Notes: generated by a model not told the origin, from the sequence alone. A stretch of 38,709 bases of DNA from JADFRG01 sp964590515 (GCA_964590515.1 CAZPZD010000021.1:1-38709), one strand, 5' to 3'; shown: positions 17,466 through 26,364, numbered from the stretch's first letter. Numbers and translations: made by a program.

Positions 17466-19208
17466 TTAGCGGCAGATCAGCACCGGCACTTCCGCTTTCC
17501 GGAGCACCTTATCCACCGCGCTTCCCAACGCGAATTCCAACAGCGGGCTCAGGCCGTACCCGCCCATGAGGATCAGGTTGCATTCGTGCTCCCGCGCCAC
17601 GGCCAGGATCGCCTCGTCGACTGGGCCTGCTCTAAGCTCGGTGACCGGGCTTACTTCGTGGTCCCGCGCATACTCGGCGGCCCTTTCCAGAGTGGCCTCC
17701 CCGACCCGATCCCCCTCCTGCACGGTCAGGACGACCAGCGGGATCTTCCAGCGGCCGGCGAGGTAGGTCGCAAGATACAGGGCTTCTTCTGACTTCGAGC
17801 TCCCGTCGAATGCCAGGAGGGCTCGGTCGATCGGACCGGCCCCGCGCGGGACAGTCAACACTGGGCGCGGTGAGTCTTGGATGATCCTATGGAACCCTGA
17901 CCTCAGCCGGGCAAGGGGCCGGGGGCCAGGCGGATAGGACAGTTTCAAGATCACCAGATCGACCCAACGGGCTCGATCGATGATTTGGGCTGCAATTTCC
18001 CCCACCTCGATCGCAAAACCATACGGAACTCCAGCCGCCTGGGCTCGCCGCTCAAACTCGAGCTGAATTTGCCGGGCCGACTCGCGCTGCTGCTCGCTGT
18101 CCGACGGCATCACGTACAGCCCCAACAATCGAGCGCCTTCCCGTTGGGCAACCAGCACCGCCTGATCGAAGGCACTCCAGTCGTACCGCGCCCCACTGAC
18201 TGGAAGCAAGATATTGAGGGTGAATCCCGCCCGCTCGTGAGTGGCCAAAAACCCCTCCGGCCACTGGGCCGGGGCGGGCGCCAAGCTGGGGGGAGCTAGC
18301 GTCAGCGTGCCGACTGCTTTCTCCACAATCCGACCGACGATTCGGCGGAAGCGGCTCCCGGCCCGGGCCGCCAGATCGGCCGCAGCAGATTCCGGCCGAA
18401 TCTCCCACCCGAGGGAACGCTCGAGGTCGGCCTGATGCTGCGCGATCCAGACGTAAAGGTCAGTTTCGGTCCGATCTGGGAACTCGCGCAGCAGGCTGAT
18501 CCGTCGAATGGAATGAACAGCCGGAAGGTAGATTCGGTCAAACCAACTGCCGACTACTTCTGCGTCGCCTACTCCCCCCGGGCGCTGCAGCTGCAGGCTG
18601 TGACGGTGCGCTTTGATTTGCCCCTCAAGCACGTCATAGCGACCGGCGGAGGTGACGGTGAAATCCCCAGCCGGTCGAATTTCGTCCAAGCGGGTCCGTT
18701 CGAGGAAGGCGGCTTGCTCGGCTTTGATGATCAGCTCGTCCGGCCGCACGTCTGGACTCAGGGAGACCTTGGTCTCCACTTCTCTAACATAGGCCTGAAT
18801 GTGGCTCGCCCCGAGCTCACGGGCGACCGAGACCCGGTGGTTTCCATCCAGAACGAAATGGGTCCGTCCGAGCCGGTAGACCTCGATTGGAGGCAGACCG
18901 GCCGCGCCATTCATGGCGACTTTGACCCGGGCCCAGCGCCCCTCGTCGGCCCGCTCCAGCGGCAGGAAATCTCGAGTGAAGTCCTTATAACGGCCCATGC
19001 TTCCCACGATCGAATCCAGCGGAATGTCTTCGAGCGTCCACCCGGGAGTTTCCCTGGCTCTGAGCTTATCCCTGACCTGCTCGTACGAGAGCAGATCCCG
19101 CTGGCCGCCTGATAGGCGGGTGAGTACCTCCCGGAGGGCCGCCTTTCGGCGCGCTCGCCGGAAATCCATCACGGCCAGGGCGTAGGCTGCCTGGCTGCCT
19201 TCGCTCAC
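17466..19208 (-). CDS. ParB/sulfiredoxin-like N-terminal domain fused to two universal stress protein (UspA) domains
   Basis: This is a 580-residue fusion. Residues about 55-145 resemble the ParB/Srx fold: a PLDSIVGS beta strand, then LPPIEVYRLGRTHFVLDGNH and the RVSVARELG helix, the ParB 'GxHR' box with a GNHR variant. A helical middle region follows (about 150-320). Two UspA domains come next (about 328-455 and 458-580). The second has the ATP-binding pattern GGYG...GS (549-563) and ends PVLICR as is usual for Usp. The first lacks a clear G-rich ATP motif, so only one may bind nucleotide. The start could be residue 1 or Met14. No function is established here; a nucleotide-responsive regulator is one idea. 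It converges tightly on the Lrp gene. Confidence 0.88.
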   Translation of the reverse strand: MSEGSQAAYALAVMDFRRARRKAALREVLTRLSGGQRDLLSYEQVRDKLRARETPGWTLEDIPLDSIVGSMGRYKDFTRDFLPLERADEGRWARVKVAMNGAAGLPPIEVYRLGRTHFVLDGNHRVSVARELGASHIQAYVREVETKVSLSPDVRPDELIIKAEQAAFLERTRLDEIRPAGDFTVTSAGRYDVLEGQIKAHRHSLQLQRPGGVGDAEVVGSWFDRIYLPAVHSIRRISLLREFPDRTETDLYVWIAQHQADLERSLGWEIRPESAAADLAARAGSRFRRIVGRIVEKAVGTLTLAPPSLAPAPAQWPEGFLATHERAGFTLNILLPVSGARYDWSAFDQAVLVAQREGARLLGLYVMPSDSEQQRESARQIQLEFERRAQAAGVPYGFAIEVGEIAAQIIDRARWVDLVILKLSYPPGPRPLARLRSGFHRIIQDSPRPVLTVPRGAGPIDRALLAFDGSSKSEEALYLATYLAGRWKIPLVVLTVQEGDRVGEATLERAAEYARDHEVSPVTELRAGPVDEAILAVAREHECNLILMGGYGLSPLLEFALGSAVDKVLRKAEVPVLICR

Positions 19209-19334
19209 TCACAACCCCCTGACCGGAAGCTTCCGCGGTATGTGCCCGCGCGAAGTACGAATACAATCTTCCGGGGCCCGCCCTGCGTTCCGAGTGCCGC
19301 GTGCTCAACTGATTTCACGAGGGCTAGATTGTAG

Positions 19335-19994
19335 ATGAAGATCCTGGCGATTAGCGATCTAGTGGATGAGCGGGTCTATTCGGAGCACATCCGAGTTAAT
19401 TATCCGGATGTCGAGCTCGTGCTCGGCTGCGGGGATCTCCCACTGTATTACCTCGAATTCGTGGCCTCGACGCTCGATCGACCGGTGCTCTATGTCAGGG
19501 GCAACCATGACGCGCCTTTTGAGGAGACCGCCGACGGTCGGCGTCGGACCGTAGCTCAGGGCTGCCAGCCGATCGACGGACGGATGGCCCAGGTATTGGG
19601 ACTCACCTTCATCGGGCTCGGCGGTTCGCGCCGGTACTCACCCGGCCCGCCCTTCCAGTACAGCGAAGGGCAGATGCGCCGCCGGCTGGCCGCATTGCTG
19701 CCCCGCCTGGCCATCAACCGGTTGCGGCACGGCCGCTTCGTGGACGTGGCGGTGGCCCACGCCCCACCCTACGGGATTCACGATGCGGACGACCCGGCTC
19801 ACGTGGGGTTCCGGACCTTTCTCAGCCTCATGCGGATGTTTCGGCCGCGCCTGCTGCTGCACGGTCACGTCCACCAATGGCGGCATGACCGGCCGATGCG
19901 CTCGATCTACCTTAAGACCGAGGTCATGGGAGTTTTCCCGGTCCGAGTTATCGAAATCTCGGAACCGCCAGGGCAAGCGTCACTTAGTGAATAA
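19335..19994 (+). CDS. Calcineurin-like metallophosphoesterase
   Basis: This is a 219-residue cytosolic phosphoesterase. Metal-site motifs appear in order: ISD (Asp8), GCGDLP (Asp34), GNHD (Asn57, His58), an AHAPP box (His142) and GHVHQ (His178, His180). The usual first-motif His (DxH) is replaced, the segment reading SDLVDE, so one metal site differs from the family norm. It is close in length to the small YfcE/cyclic-nucleotide-phosphodiesterase-like group, but the substrate cannot be assigned. It is divergent from the ParB-Usp gene across 126 bases with no clear operator. Confidence 0.9.
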   Translation: MKILAISDLVDERVYSEHIRVNYPDVELVLGCGDLPLYYLEFVASTLDRPVLYVRGNHDAPFEETADGRRRTVAQGCQPIDGRMAQVLGLTFIGLGGSRRYSPGPPFQYSEGQMRRRLAALLPRLAINRLRHGRFVDVAVAHAPPYGIHDADDPAHVGFRTFLSLMRMFRPRLLLHGHVHQWRHDRPMRSIYLKTEVMGVFPVRVIEISEPPGQASLSE

Positions 19995-20033
19995 ACGCAC
20001 AATAGGTAGTACGGGCTTCTGGGGCCGGCCAGA

Positions 20034-21137
20034 TCACGCCTGGGTCGGGATCGTGAACTTCACTGTGTTCCCTGGGCCAGGCTGGTTTTCGACCGCGAGG
20101 CTGCCGCCGTGGGCCTCGACGATCAGCCGGGCAACATAGAGTCCCATTCCCTTTTGTGAGCGTGCCTCTCCGGCGCGCCCAATGTCCTCAGGCTTTTCAA
20201 ACAACTTCAGGAGCCGCTCCGCAACTTCGGCCGGGCCGTGATCGATGAACTCGATGGCGACCCCATTCTTTTCAGATTCGGCAAGAATGACCACCTGGGA
20301 TCCGACATCCGAGACCGTGATGGCGTGCTCCGCCAGCCGGAACAGAACCCGCTTCAGCCGAGGTCGATCGCCCTGAACTAATAGCGCCCGCTCGGCGCTA
20401 ATGTGAACCAGGGTGATGCCTCTCGACTCTCCGTACTGGCGAAGGGTCTCGACCGACTCGGCGACCAGCGAGTTGAGTTCCAGCGGCTCGGGGCTGAGCC
20501 GCAGCCCGCTGTTCTCGACGCTGGAGAGATCATCCAGATCATCGACGGTTGCGATCAACCGTTTGGCATCCAGCGCTGCCCAGGACAAAAGTTCGTACTG
20601 CTGGGGGGCTTCCTTCACTTTCCCGGAGCGGAGCAGCTCGAGCGAGGCGGAAATCGTGTGCAGCGCACTCCGCAGGTCATGCGAGATTCCATCGACCAGC
20701 GTCTCCCGAGCCCGGCTCAGATTCCCGAGTTTGTCCTCTGCCTTGCGCCGGGCCTCGATATCTTGGGCAACCTTACCCCGTAGATCGATCAGCTGGCCGA
20801 CTGCCACGCCCATAAAGATCAGCAGCGCAGTGCCGAGAATGCCGGTCGGCGTCTGGAAGAGCGCGTCCCAGCCGGAGTGCCCGGTCAGGTTGAGCAGAAA
20901 TGTGTTGAGCGGAGCCATGATGAGGGCGGTAAATAGGCCGCCCCGCGAGCCATGCGACTGCCCGGCGGCGATGACCGGGAGCAATGAAAGGATGGGGGTC
21001 GCCTCACCGATCTTGGGGTAGATGAGGAACCCCAGCATGTAGGCGATCGCGGCCGCAAGCGGCAGGGCCAGCTTGGCTCGAGAAGAGATGGGCCGGAGAC
21101 GAGCGATCGAGGCGAGTGGTGCGAATTTGTTCTGCAA
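20034..21137 (-). CDS. Membrane sensor histidine kinase with degenerate ATP-binding motifs
   Basis: This is a 367-residue protein with about four membrane helices (24-118), a short coiled linker and a HisKA-type box DGISHDLRSAL (His153). The C-terminal ATPase domain keeps the G2-like GMGLYVARLIVEAHGG, but the N box is altered (RLAEHAITVS instead of NLxxNAxKyt) and the G1 box reads DHGP. The Mg-coordinating Asn is therefore absent. It may be a weak kinase, a phosphatase-only protein or a signal-binding pseudokinase. No response regulator gene adjoins it. The start is TTG at 21137, which leaves the first helix intact. Confidence 0.85.
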   Translation of the reverse strand: MQNKFAPLASIARLRPISSRAKLALPLAAAIAYMLGFLIYPKIGEATPILSLLPVIAAGQSHGSRGGLFTALIMAPLNTFLLNLTGHSGWDALFQTPTGILGTALLIFMGVAVGQLIDLRGKVAQDIEARRKAEDKLGNLSRARETLVDGISHDLRSALHTISASLELLRSGKVKEAPQQYELLSWAALDAKRLIATVDDLDDLSSVENSGLRLSPEPLELNSLVAESVETLRQYGESRGITLVHISAERALLVQGDRPRLKRVLFRLAEHAITVSDVGSQVVILAESEKNGVAIEFIDHGPAEVAERLLKLFEKPEDIGRAGEARSQKGMGLYVARLIVEAHGGSLAVENQPGPGNTVKFTIPTQA

Positions 21138-21259
21138 GTGGCCCGGTCTTTCGACCTACTCCTCTGTCCCCCAGAAGTCGCAGCTTGATCCTAGCCTGGG
21201 CCGCTCATGCAGTGCCTTACAGTGGCCTTACATTGCGATGGGCGCTTCCTTCCGCCCGC

Positions 21260-22786
21260 CTAACCGCGGCTGGAGGCCGCCTGCTCGGGCACGCCGCTCA
21301 ATGATTTCGGTCGCATCAGCAGGGAGGGGATCAGCGCGATCGCGCACACCCCGACTGCGATTCCCGCCATTTCCACCGTGACCTGGGTCGCCACCTGGAT
21401 CCCCGCCTCGACAATTCGCCCGAGTTCGGTCAGCCCCACGCCTGCCAGCAACTCCTGGCTGAGCTCGGTCGAGCGCCGCAGTCCGTAGTTGGTGAGGGCA
21501 CTGACACTAACGCTCATCCCAACAAGACGCAACACAATAACCAACGCCGAGGCCATGCCGCGTTCGGAGTCCCCGACTCCATTGATGACGGTCGAAGCAA
21601 TCGGGGCGATCGTCAATCCGAGACCCACGCCGGCGAGCACCAGCCCGACCGCCATCCCGGCTGTCCCACCCACCACCTCGGGCGAGAGATTGCTCAGGTC
21701 CCCCAGGGCGGCAACGAACTGGGCGGCCTGACGCGCGTACTCCGGATGCCACTGGGTCATTAGAGCGAAACCGCCCAGCGCGATCAGCACTCCAGCGGCG
21801 GCCGCCATCCGGTCACCATATCGGGACGCCAGCCACCCTCCCGGGATGGCCGCCAGCGCCATGGGAATGGTGAATGCCGAGAGCAACACCCCGCTCGCCA
21901 GTGCAGCTTGCTCCCCGCTCTCTGCGCCAGCCAGGTTGATGAACAATGGGACGCTCACCAATCCCACCATGAGACAGAATCCCACCAGCAGATTGGCACC
22001 ACAGGCTGCGGCCGTGCTGCGGTCGAGGAAGATCTTCAAGTTGAGCAGCGGCCGGCGCGGTCCTATCTCAGTCCGGCTCGCCGGACGCGCCAGATCCCGC
22101 ATTGCCCACCCGATCAAACCGAACGAAAGGCCCGCAATCGGCAGGTTGATCCAGAACAGGTAAGTCCACGGGACGAACTGCACGAGGATGCCCCCGTAGA
22201 GGTGCCCCAGCACCCATCCCGAGGTGTCGACTGCCCCGATGACACCTAACCAAACCGCCCTTCGCTGTGCCGGATACAGATCGCCCACCAGGGCCATCGT
22301 GACCGGCACCAGCGCCCCGGCGCCGAATGCTTGAACCACTCGGCCTGCGATCAGCGCGTAGAGCGCCATCAGACTCCGGTCCGGTCGTCCCCCGGCGAGC
22401 AGCCGAACCAGTCGTTCCATGGCCTCAGCCGGCAGCCCGCCGGACGCCGCCACCAACCACGACCCGATGGCAAACACGGCCAGACAGATCAGGTAGACCC
22501 GCCGCCGGCCCCAGATATCGGAGACCCGACCCATGAAAGTCATGCTGATGGCGTAAGCGAGCAGGTAACCGGTGACCGCCCAGGCGGCATCATCTAAGCC
22601 CGACTGCAGCGGGACCCGCAGGTCGGAAATGACGGTGGGCAGCACAGCCGAGATGACGGTCAGATCGAGGGCCCCGATGAAGACCGGCAAGCAGGCGAGC
22701 GCCAGGATGAGCGCCGGCCCGGGGTAGGCCCGCCGCGGTAAGGGGAAGTTGTCGGCGGGGAGCAAGTTAGGGCGTGCTGATTTCAA
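21260..22786 (-). CDS. 14-helix MFS transporter (DHA2/P55-like), partner of the upstream lipoprotein
   Basis: This is a 508-residue transporter of the EmrB/P55 group. It has the motif D1-like GALDLTVISAVLPTV in helix 1, motif A GRVSDIWGRRRVYL between helices 2 and 3, and a motif C-like stretch TSGWVLGHLYGG with His in place of the usual Pro. Two long non-membrane segments are visible: about 105-140 (ASGGLPAEAMERLVRLL) and a late one around 440-475 (RRSTELSQELLAGVGLTEL). The start (TTG at 22786) overlaps the lipoprotein stop by 20 bases, implying translational coupling. In mycobacteria the LprG-P55 (Rv1411c-Rv1410c) operon moves triacylglycerol lipids out of the inner membrane; a similar lipid-export role is inferred. 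Confidence 0.9.
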   Translation of the reverse strand: MKSARPNLLPADNFPLPRRAYPGPALILALACLPVFIGALDLTVISAVLPTVISDLRVPLQSGLDDAAWAVTGYLLAYAISMTFMGRVSDIWGRRRVYLICLAVFAIGSWLVAASGGLPAEAMERLVRLLAGGRPDRSLMALYALIAGRVVQAFGAGALVPVTMALVGDLYPAQRRAVWLGVIGAVDTSGWVLGHLYGGILVQFVPWTYLFWINLPIAGLSFGLIGWAMRDLARPASRTEIGPRRPLLNLKIFLDRSTAAACGANLLVGFCLMVGLVSVPLFINLAGAESGEQAALASGVLLSAFTIPMALAAIPGGWLASRYGDRMAAAAGVLIALGGFALMTQWHPEYARQAAQFVAALGDLSNLSPEVVGGTAGMAVGLVLAGVGLGLTIAPIASTVINGVGDSERGMASALVIVLRLVGMSVSVSALTNYGLRRSTELSQELLAGVGLTELGRIVEAGIQVATQVTVEMAGIAVGVCAIALIPSLLMRPKSLSGVPEQAASSRG

Positions 22787-23489
22787 CCGGGACGTCGATG
22801 TCGAACAGCTCGATCAGCCAGCCGTTCGCGTTCGGCTCCGTGATGTGAACCCTGAGCACATTCCCGGTTTCCGTTTCGATCCAGACATCGACAGGATAGA
22901 GGATCCCCGGGGTTAGGGCGCCGGCAGTGAGCGGCGCCAGGGTGGCTCCATCCGCCTCTCCCCGCAAGTGATCGACCTCCAGACCTTCCAAGCTTTCGCT
23001 GCCAACGAACTCGGCTTGCCGAATCCCATCCTGCAGTACCTCCGGGAATCCCTCTGGCGCGAACAGGGCCGCAACTTCGAAGGAAAGCTCGGGAGGCGTG
23101 GGCAGGAAGGTCTGGGTCAGCGGATTGGTCATGAAGTCGCCTTCCGGCAGCCAGAGCATCCGGATCTCGACCACGTTCCCTAGGAGGCCGACCTTGATCG
23201 TTGCCGCAACCCGATCAGGGGCCTGGTACTCGCCGATGGCCTCGCTGAAAGTGAGGCCGAGGTTCGGATCCAGGATGGCCGGCTCCCCTTCACGAGTCAG
23301 CTTGAACTTGGCGCTCGTCATCGCCAATATGGCCCCGGCGGCGCGGTCGAGCATTTCTTCCGGGGTCGGGGTGGGGATCGGGGTTAGGGTGGGAGCCGGC
23401 GGGGCGGCGCAGGCAGCCAGGCCGAATGCCACGGAGGCTAGGACTAAACCGACCCGAACGGCGGCGCTGCAGCAGGCCCGGCTTAGCAT
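22767..23489 (-). CDS. LppX/LprAFG-family lipoprotein (lipid carrier)
   Basis: This is a 240-residue lipoprotein with a signal peptide and lipobox LAAC (Cys27), followed by a Pro/Thr linker (PTLTPIPTPTPEE). The rest is a beta-rich domain of the LppX/LprG/LolA-like type: an N-terminal helix 'MLDRAAGAILAMTSAKFKLTRE', then repeated strands and a C-terminal DVWIETETGNVLRVHI hairpin characteristic of the family. These proteins hold acylated lipids in a hydrophobic cavity. The following MFS gene overlaps its 3' end, matching the mycobacterial lipoprotein-transporter operon. The product should sit on the outer face of the cytoplasmic membrane. Confidence 0.88.
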   Translation of the reverse strand: MLSRACCSAAVRVGLVLASVAFGLAACAAPPAPTLTPIPTPTPEEMLDRAAGAILAMTSAKFKLTREGEPAILDPNLGLTFSEAIGEYQAPDRVAATIKVGLLGNVVEIRMLWLPEGDFMTNPLTQTFLPTPPELSFEVAALFAPEGFPEVLQDGIRQAEFVGSESLEGLEVDHLRGEADGATLAPLTAGALTPGILYPVDVWIETETGNVLRVHITEPNANGWLIELFDIDVPVEISTP

Positions 23490-23502
23490 GGAGGCGGGTA
23501 AG

Positions 23503-23508
23503 TATAAT
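23503..23508 (+). promoter_or_regulatory. Perfect -10 box (TATAAT) upstream of the kinase remnant
   Basis: TATAAT lies 16 bases before the ATG at 23525. The -35 region is weak. This would drive plus-strand transcription of the truncated kinase start, and so runs head-on against the catabolic operon. Confidence 0.5.
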
Positions 23509-23524
23509 CGCGCCAGGTCGCCGC

Positions 23525-23608
23525 ATGAACCCGCAAACCCTCGGCCGCTATGAGATTCGTTACGCCTGGGGAATGGTCTGCGAGATACCTACCCTGCTCG
23601 CAGCTTGA
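23525..23608 (+). pseudogene. Truncated 5' remnant of a Ser/Thr kinase gene
   Basis: The first 12 codons read MNPQTLGRYEIR, the usual N-terminus of bacterial Hanks-type kinases just before the Gly loop (compare IGRYEVIKELGTGG in the kinase at 1845). The frame then loses all resemblance (YAWGMVCEI...) and stops at 23608, inside the 3' end of the CoA-ligase gene on the other strand. A TATAAT box stands at the right distance upstream. The kinase start is judged real because both promoter and start context are kept. The rest of the gene is not in this window. The break is at about 23557-23565. Confidence 0.6.
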
Positions 23609-25169
23609 AACGCTGGATCTTCCCGGTTGCGGTTTTCGGAAGTTCGTCGACAAATTCGATCCAACGCGGCCGCTTGTAGTCGGCCATGTTCGCCCGGCAG
23701 TACTCGATCAACTGGCGGGCAAGGTCGTCGCCGGCGGGGAAGCCGTCCTTCAGCACGATGAAGGCCTTCGGCTTGATCAGCCCGGCCTCGTCCGGTTGGC
23801 CGACGACCGCACACTCGATCACCGCCTCGTGGCTGATCAACGCGCTTTCCACCTCGACCGGAGAGACCCAGATCCCTCCGACCTTCAGCATGTCGTCCGA
23901 ACGCCCGGCGTGCCAGTAGTAGCCGGCCTCGTCGATAAGATACTTGTCTCCGGTGAAGAGCCACTCCCCCTGGAAGGTCCGCTTGCTGCGCTCGTACTGG
24001 TGCAGGTAAGAAAGGGCCACCGTCTCGCCTTTCACCAGCAGGTTCCCGACCTCCCCCGCCTTCACCGGCTCACCGCCCTCATCCACGATCTTGACCTCGT
24101 AGCCCTCGACCGGTTTGCCGCTCGCCCCCGGCTTGATATCTCCCGGTCGGTTGGAGATGAAGATGTGCCAGACCTCGGTCGAGCCGATGCCATCGATGAT
24201 GTCGAGACCGGTCCGGGCCTTCCAATTCTCCCAGATCGGCGCGGGCAGCGCCTCTCCAGCCGAGACGCACATCCGGAGTGAGCTCAGGTCGTATTGCTCG
24301 GTAAAGCTGTCGATCGCAAGAATAGCCGCGTACCCGGTGGGGGCGTTGTAGAAGACGGTCGGCATGAATTCGCCGATCGCCTCCAACACGTTGGTCGCAA
24401 TCCGGGGTGGACCGGGGTAAAGCACCACGCTGGCTCCGACGTACCAGGGGAAGATCAAGTTGCCGCCGGTCCCGAAGGTGAAGAACAGTTTGGCGACCGC
24501 AAAGGTCCGGTCGGCCTCGGTGAGCCCAAGCACGTTGGCCCCCCAGAGCTGGGCGCACAGCGGCAGATCCTTGTGGGCGTGGGGGATTCCCTTGGGCTCG
24601 CCGGTCGTGCCGCTGGAGTAGTTCAGGGTGGCCAGGTCTTCCCGGTGAGTTTCCACAGCACGCAGCTCGGTAGATTCGGGGCCGATCCAGTCGGCGAAGC
24701 GCAGATCGGAATCCCGGCGGGGCTCGCCAATCACAATCACCCGTTCGAGGAATTCGGCCTTGCCCCGAATCGATTCGATCGAGTCCAGCAGCTTGTCTTG
24801 AACGATCAGGACCCGGGCTCGGCTGTCACGCAGGATGTGGGCAAACTCACCGGGTGTCAAAAGCGTATTAATCCCCAACGCGACCGCGCCGATCTTGAGC
24901 GTCCCGAAAAAGCTGGTCACCCAGTCCGGCCCGTCGAAAGCCAGGATCCCAACGACATCGCCAAACTCGACGCCGAGCTTCGCCAGCGCGTTCCCGATCT
25001 GATTGGCTTCGGCTGAGACCTCCCGGAAGGTCAGGTTGCGCAGCGGACTGTAGAGGGCGACCTTGTCGGCTCGCTCGACCAGGTTGTGCTCCAGGATATG
25101 CACTGCATTGTAGTAAAGCGGCAGGTCGCCGGCCTTCATTACCAATCGTTCAGTCAGCTTGATGGCCAT
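23589..25169 (-). CDS. Benzoate/2-aminobenzoate-CoA ligase family enzyme
   Basis: This is a 526-residue ANL-superfamily ligase, closest by motif to benzoate-CoA ligases. It has the P-loop YSSGTTGEPKG, the aryl-type GIGSTEVWHIFISNRPGDI and the hinge GDKYLIDEAGYYWHAGRSDD. The adenylation Lys is near the end in TATGKIQRFKLR. The reaction would be aryl acid + ATP + CoA -> aryl-CoA + AMP + PPi. The neighbouring tryptophan dioxygenase and kynureninase-like genes suggest anthranilate as substrate, although benzoate cannot be ruled out from sequence. Its start is one base after the acyl-CoA dehydrogenase stop, and it is the last gene of this operon. It borders the kinase remnant. Confidence 0.93.
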   Translation of the reverse strand: MAIKLTERLVMKAGDLPLYYNAVHILEHNLVERADKVALYSPLRNLTFREVSAEANQIGNALAKLGVEFGDVVGILAFDGPDWVTSFFGTLKIGAVALGINTLLTPGEFAHILRDSRARVLIVQDKLLDSIESIRGKAEFLERVIVIGEPRRDSDLRFADWIGPESTELRAVETHREDLATLNYSSGTTGEPKGIPHAHKDLPLCAQLWGANVLGLTEADRTFAVAKLFFTFGTGGNLIFPWYVGASVVLYPGPPRIATNVLEAIGEFMPTVFYNAPTGYAAILAIDSFTEQYDLSSLRMCVSAGEALPAPIWENWKARTGLDIIDGIGSTEVWHIFISNRPGDIKPGASGKPVEGYEVKIVDEGGEPVKAGEVGNLLVKGETVALSYLHQYERSKRTFQGEWLFTGDKYLIDEAGYYWHAGRSDDMLKVGGIWVSPVEVESALISHEAVIECAVVGQPDEAGLIKPKAFIVLKDGFPAGDDLARQLIEYCRANMADYKRPRWIEFVDELPKTATGKIQRFKLRAG

Positions 25170-25170
25170 T

Positions 25171-26364
25171 TCACTGCTCCTTGCCGGTCCCCGAGCTGAG
25201 TCGCTCCGGTGCCCTGGCCGCCCGACCCAGCAATTCGCGGGCGATTACGATCCGCTGGATGTGGGAAGTCCCCTCATAGATCTGCAGCCCTTTGATGTCC
25301 CGGTAATAGCGCTCCACCGGGTATTCGTTCGAGTAACCCCGGCCGCCATGGATGACCACCGCCGCCCCGGCGGCCCGGGCCGCGGCCTCGGTCGCAAACA
25401 GCTTGGCCATCGAGGTCGCCCGGGTGGCCGGCCTCCCCTGGTCCTTCAGCCAGGCCGCCCGATACACTAATACGCGAGCTGCCTCGACCTCAACCGCCAT
25501 ATTGGCCAGCGAGGCCTGAATCATCCCAAACTCCCCAATCCGCTTGCCGAATTGGCGGCGATTGCCGGAGAACTCGACACAGGCGTCCAGGCAGGCCTGG
25601 GCCACCCCCAGCGCCCCGGCCGCTACTCCCAACCGGCCATGATCGAGCGCGGACATCGCAACTTGAAATCCCTCCCCGGGCCGGCCGAGCAGCGAGTCGG
25701 TAGAAATCCGGCAATCCTCGAACACGAACCGGGCATGGTCGGCGGCCCGGTGCCCCAGGACTTGGCCGGGCATCGGCTTTCGGCTCAACCCTGGTGTGAC
25801 CGTCTCCACCAGCAAAGCGACAATCCCGCGGTGGCGGGCGGAAGGATCTTGGGTGGCAAATACGATCGCCAGATCCGCCATCTCGCCGTTGGTGATCCAG
25901 ATCTTCTCCCCATTCAAGACATACTGCTCACCGTCCAGCCGTGCCTGGCACTCCAGGGCGGCCGCGTCAGAACCGGCGTTGGGCTCGGTCAGGCAGTAGC
26001 ATCCGATGGTTTCGCCTGCGGCCAGCCGCGGCAGATAGCTCGACTTCTGGGATTCGGTTCCAATCCCCAGCAGAGCCAGCGAAACCAGGCTGGTATGCAC
26101 GGTCATGAAGCCGCGCAGCGAGGAGTCGGCCCGACCCAGCTCCTCGTAGGCCAGGGCGAGCGAGACGTGATCCCAGCCTCCTCCGCCGAACTCGGTCGGA
26201 AGCGGCCCGCCCAACAGCCCCAGCTCCGCCATCCGGCGAACGAGCCCCGGAGCCATCCGCCCCTGCTCGTCCATCGTGCGAGCCAACGGCGCCACCTCGT
26301 GCTGGGAAAAATCCCGAACCAGCGACTGGATGTGGCTCTGGCGTTCAGTGAGGCTAAAGTCCAT
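25171..26364 (-). CDS. Acyl-CoA dehydrogenase
   Basis: I chose ATG at 26364 (MDFSLTERQ); a longer frame to 26400 overlaps the RidA gene. At 397 residues this is a standard length. Family signatures are CYCLTEPNAGSD (FAD contact), WITNGEMADL, the RRQFGKRI stretch and the C-terminal GLQIYEGTSHIQR with Glu364 as the probable catalytic base. The sequence resembles glutaryl-CoA/short-chain dehydrogenases (DSSLRGFMTVHTSL). In this operon it could oxidise a ring-reduced or ring-opened CoA intermediate of 2-aminobenzoyl-CoA breakdown. It lies seven bases downstream of the RidA-like gene and one base upstream of the ligase. Confidence 0.93.
   Translation of the reverse strand: MDFSLTERQSHIQSLVRDFSQHEVAPLARTMDEQGRMAPGLVRRMAELGLLGGPLPTEFGGGGWDHVSLALAYEELGRADSSLRGFMTVHTSLVSLALLGIGTESQKSSYLPRLAAGETIGCYCLTEPNAGSDAAALECQARLDGEQYVLNGEKIWITNGEMADLAIVFATQDPSARHRGIVALLVETVTPGLSRKPMPGQVLGHRAADHARFVFEDCRISTDSLLGRPGEGFQVAMSALDHGRLGVAAGALGVAQACLDACVEFSGNRRQFGKRIGEFGMIQASLANMAVEVEAARVLVYRAAWLKDQGRPATRATSMAKLFATEAAARAAGAAVVIHGGRGYSNEYPVERYYRDIKGLQIYEGTSHIQRIVIARELLGRAARAPERLSSGTGKEQ

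Noticed and set aside
23550..24281. Plus-strand open frame of 243 codons opposite the CoA-ligase gene
   Set aside because: It mirrors the coding frame of the ligase, and its product has no family features. Only the kinase-like start at 23525 in another frame was kept.
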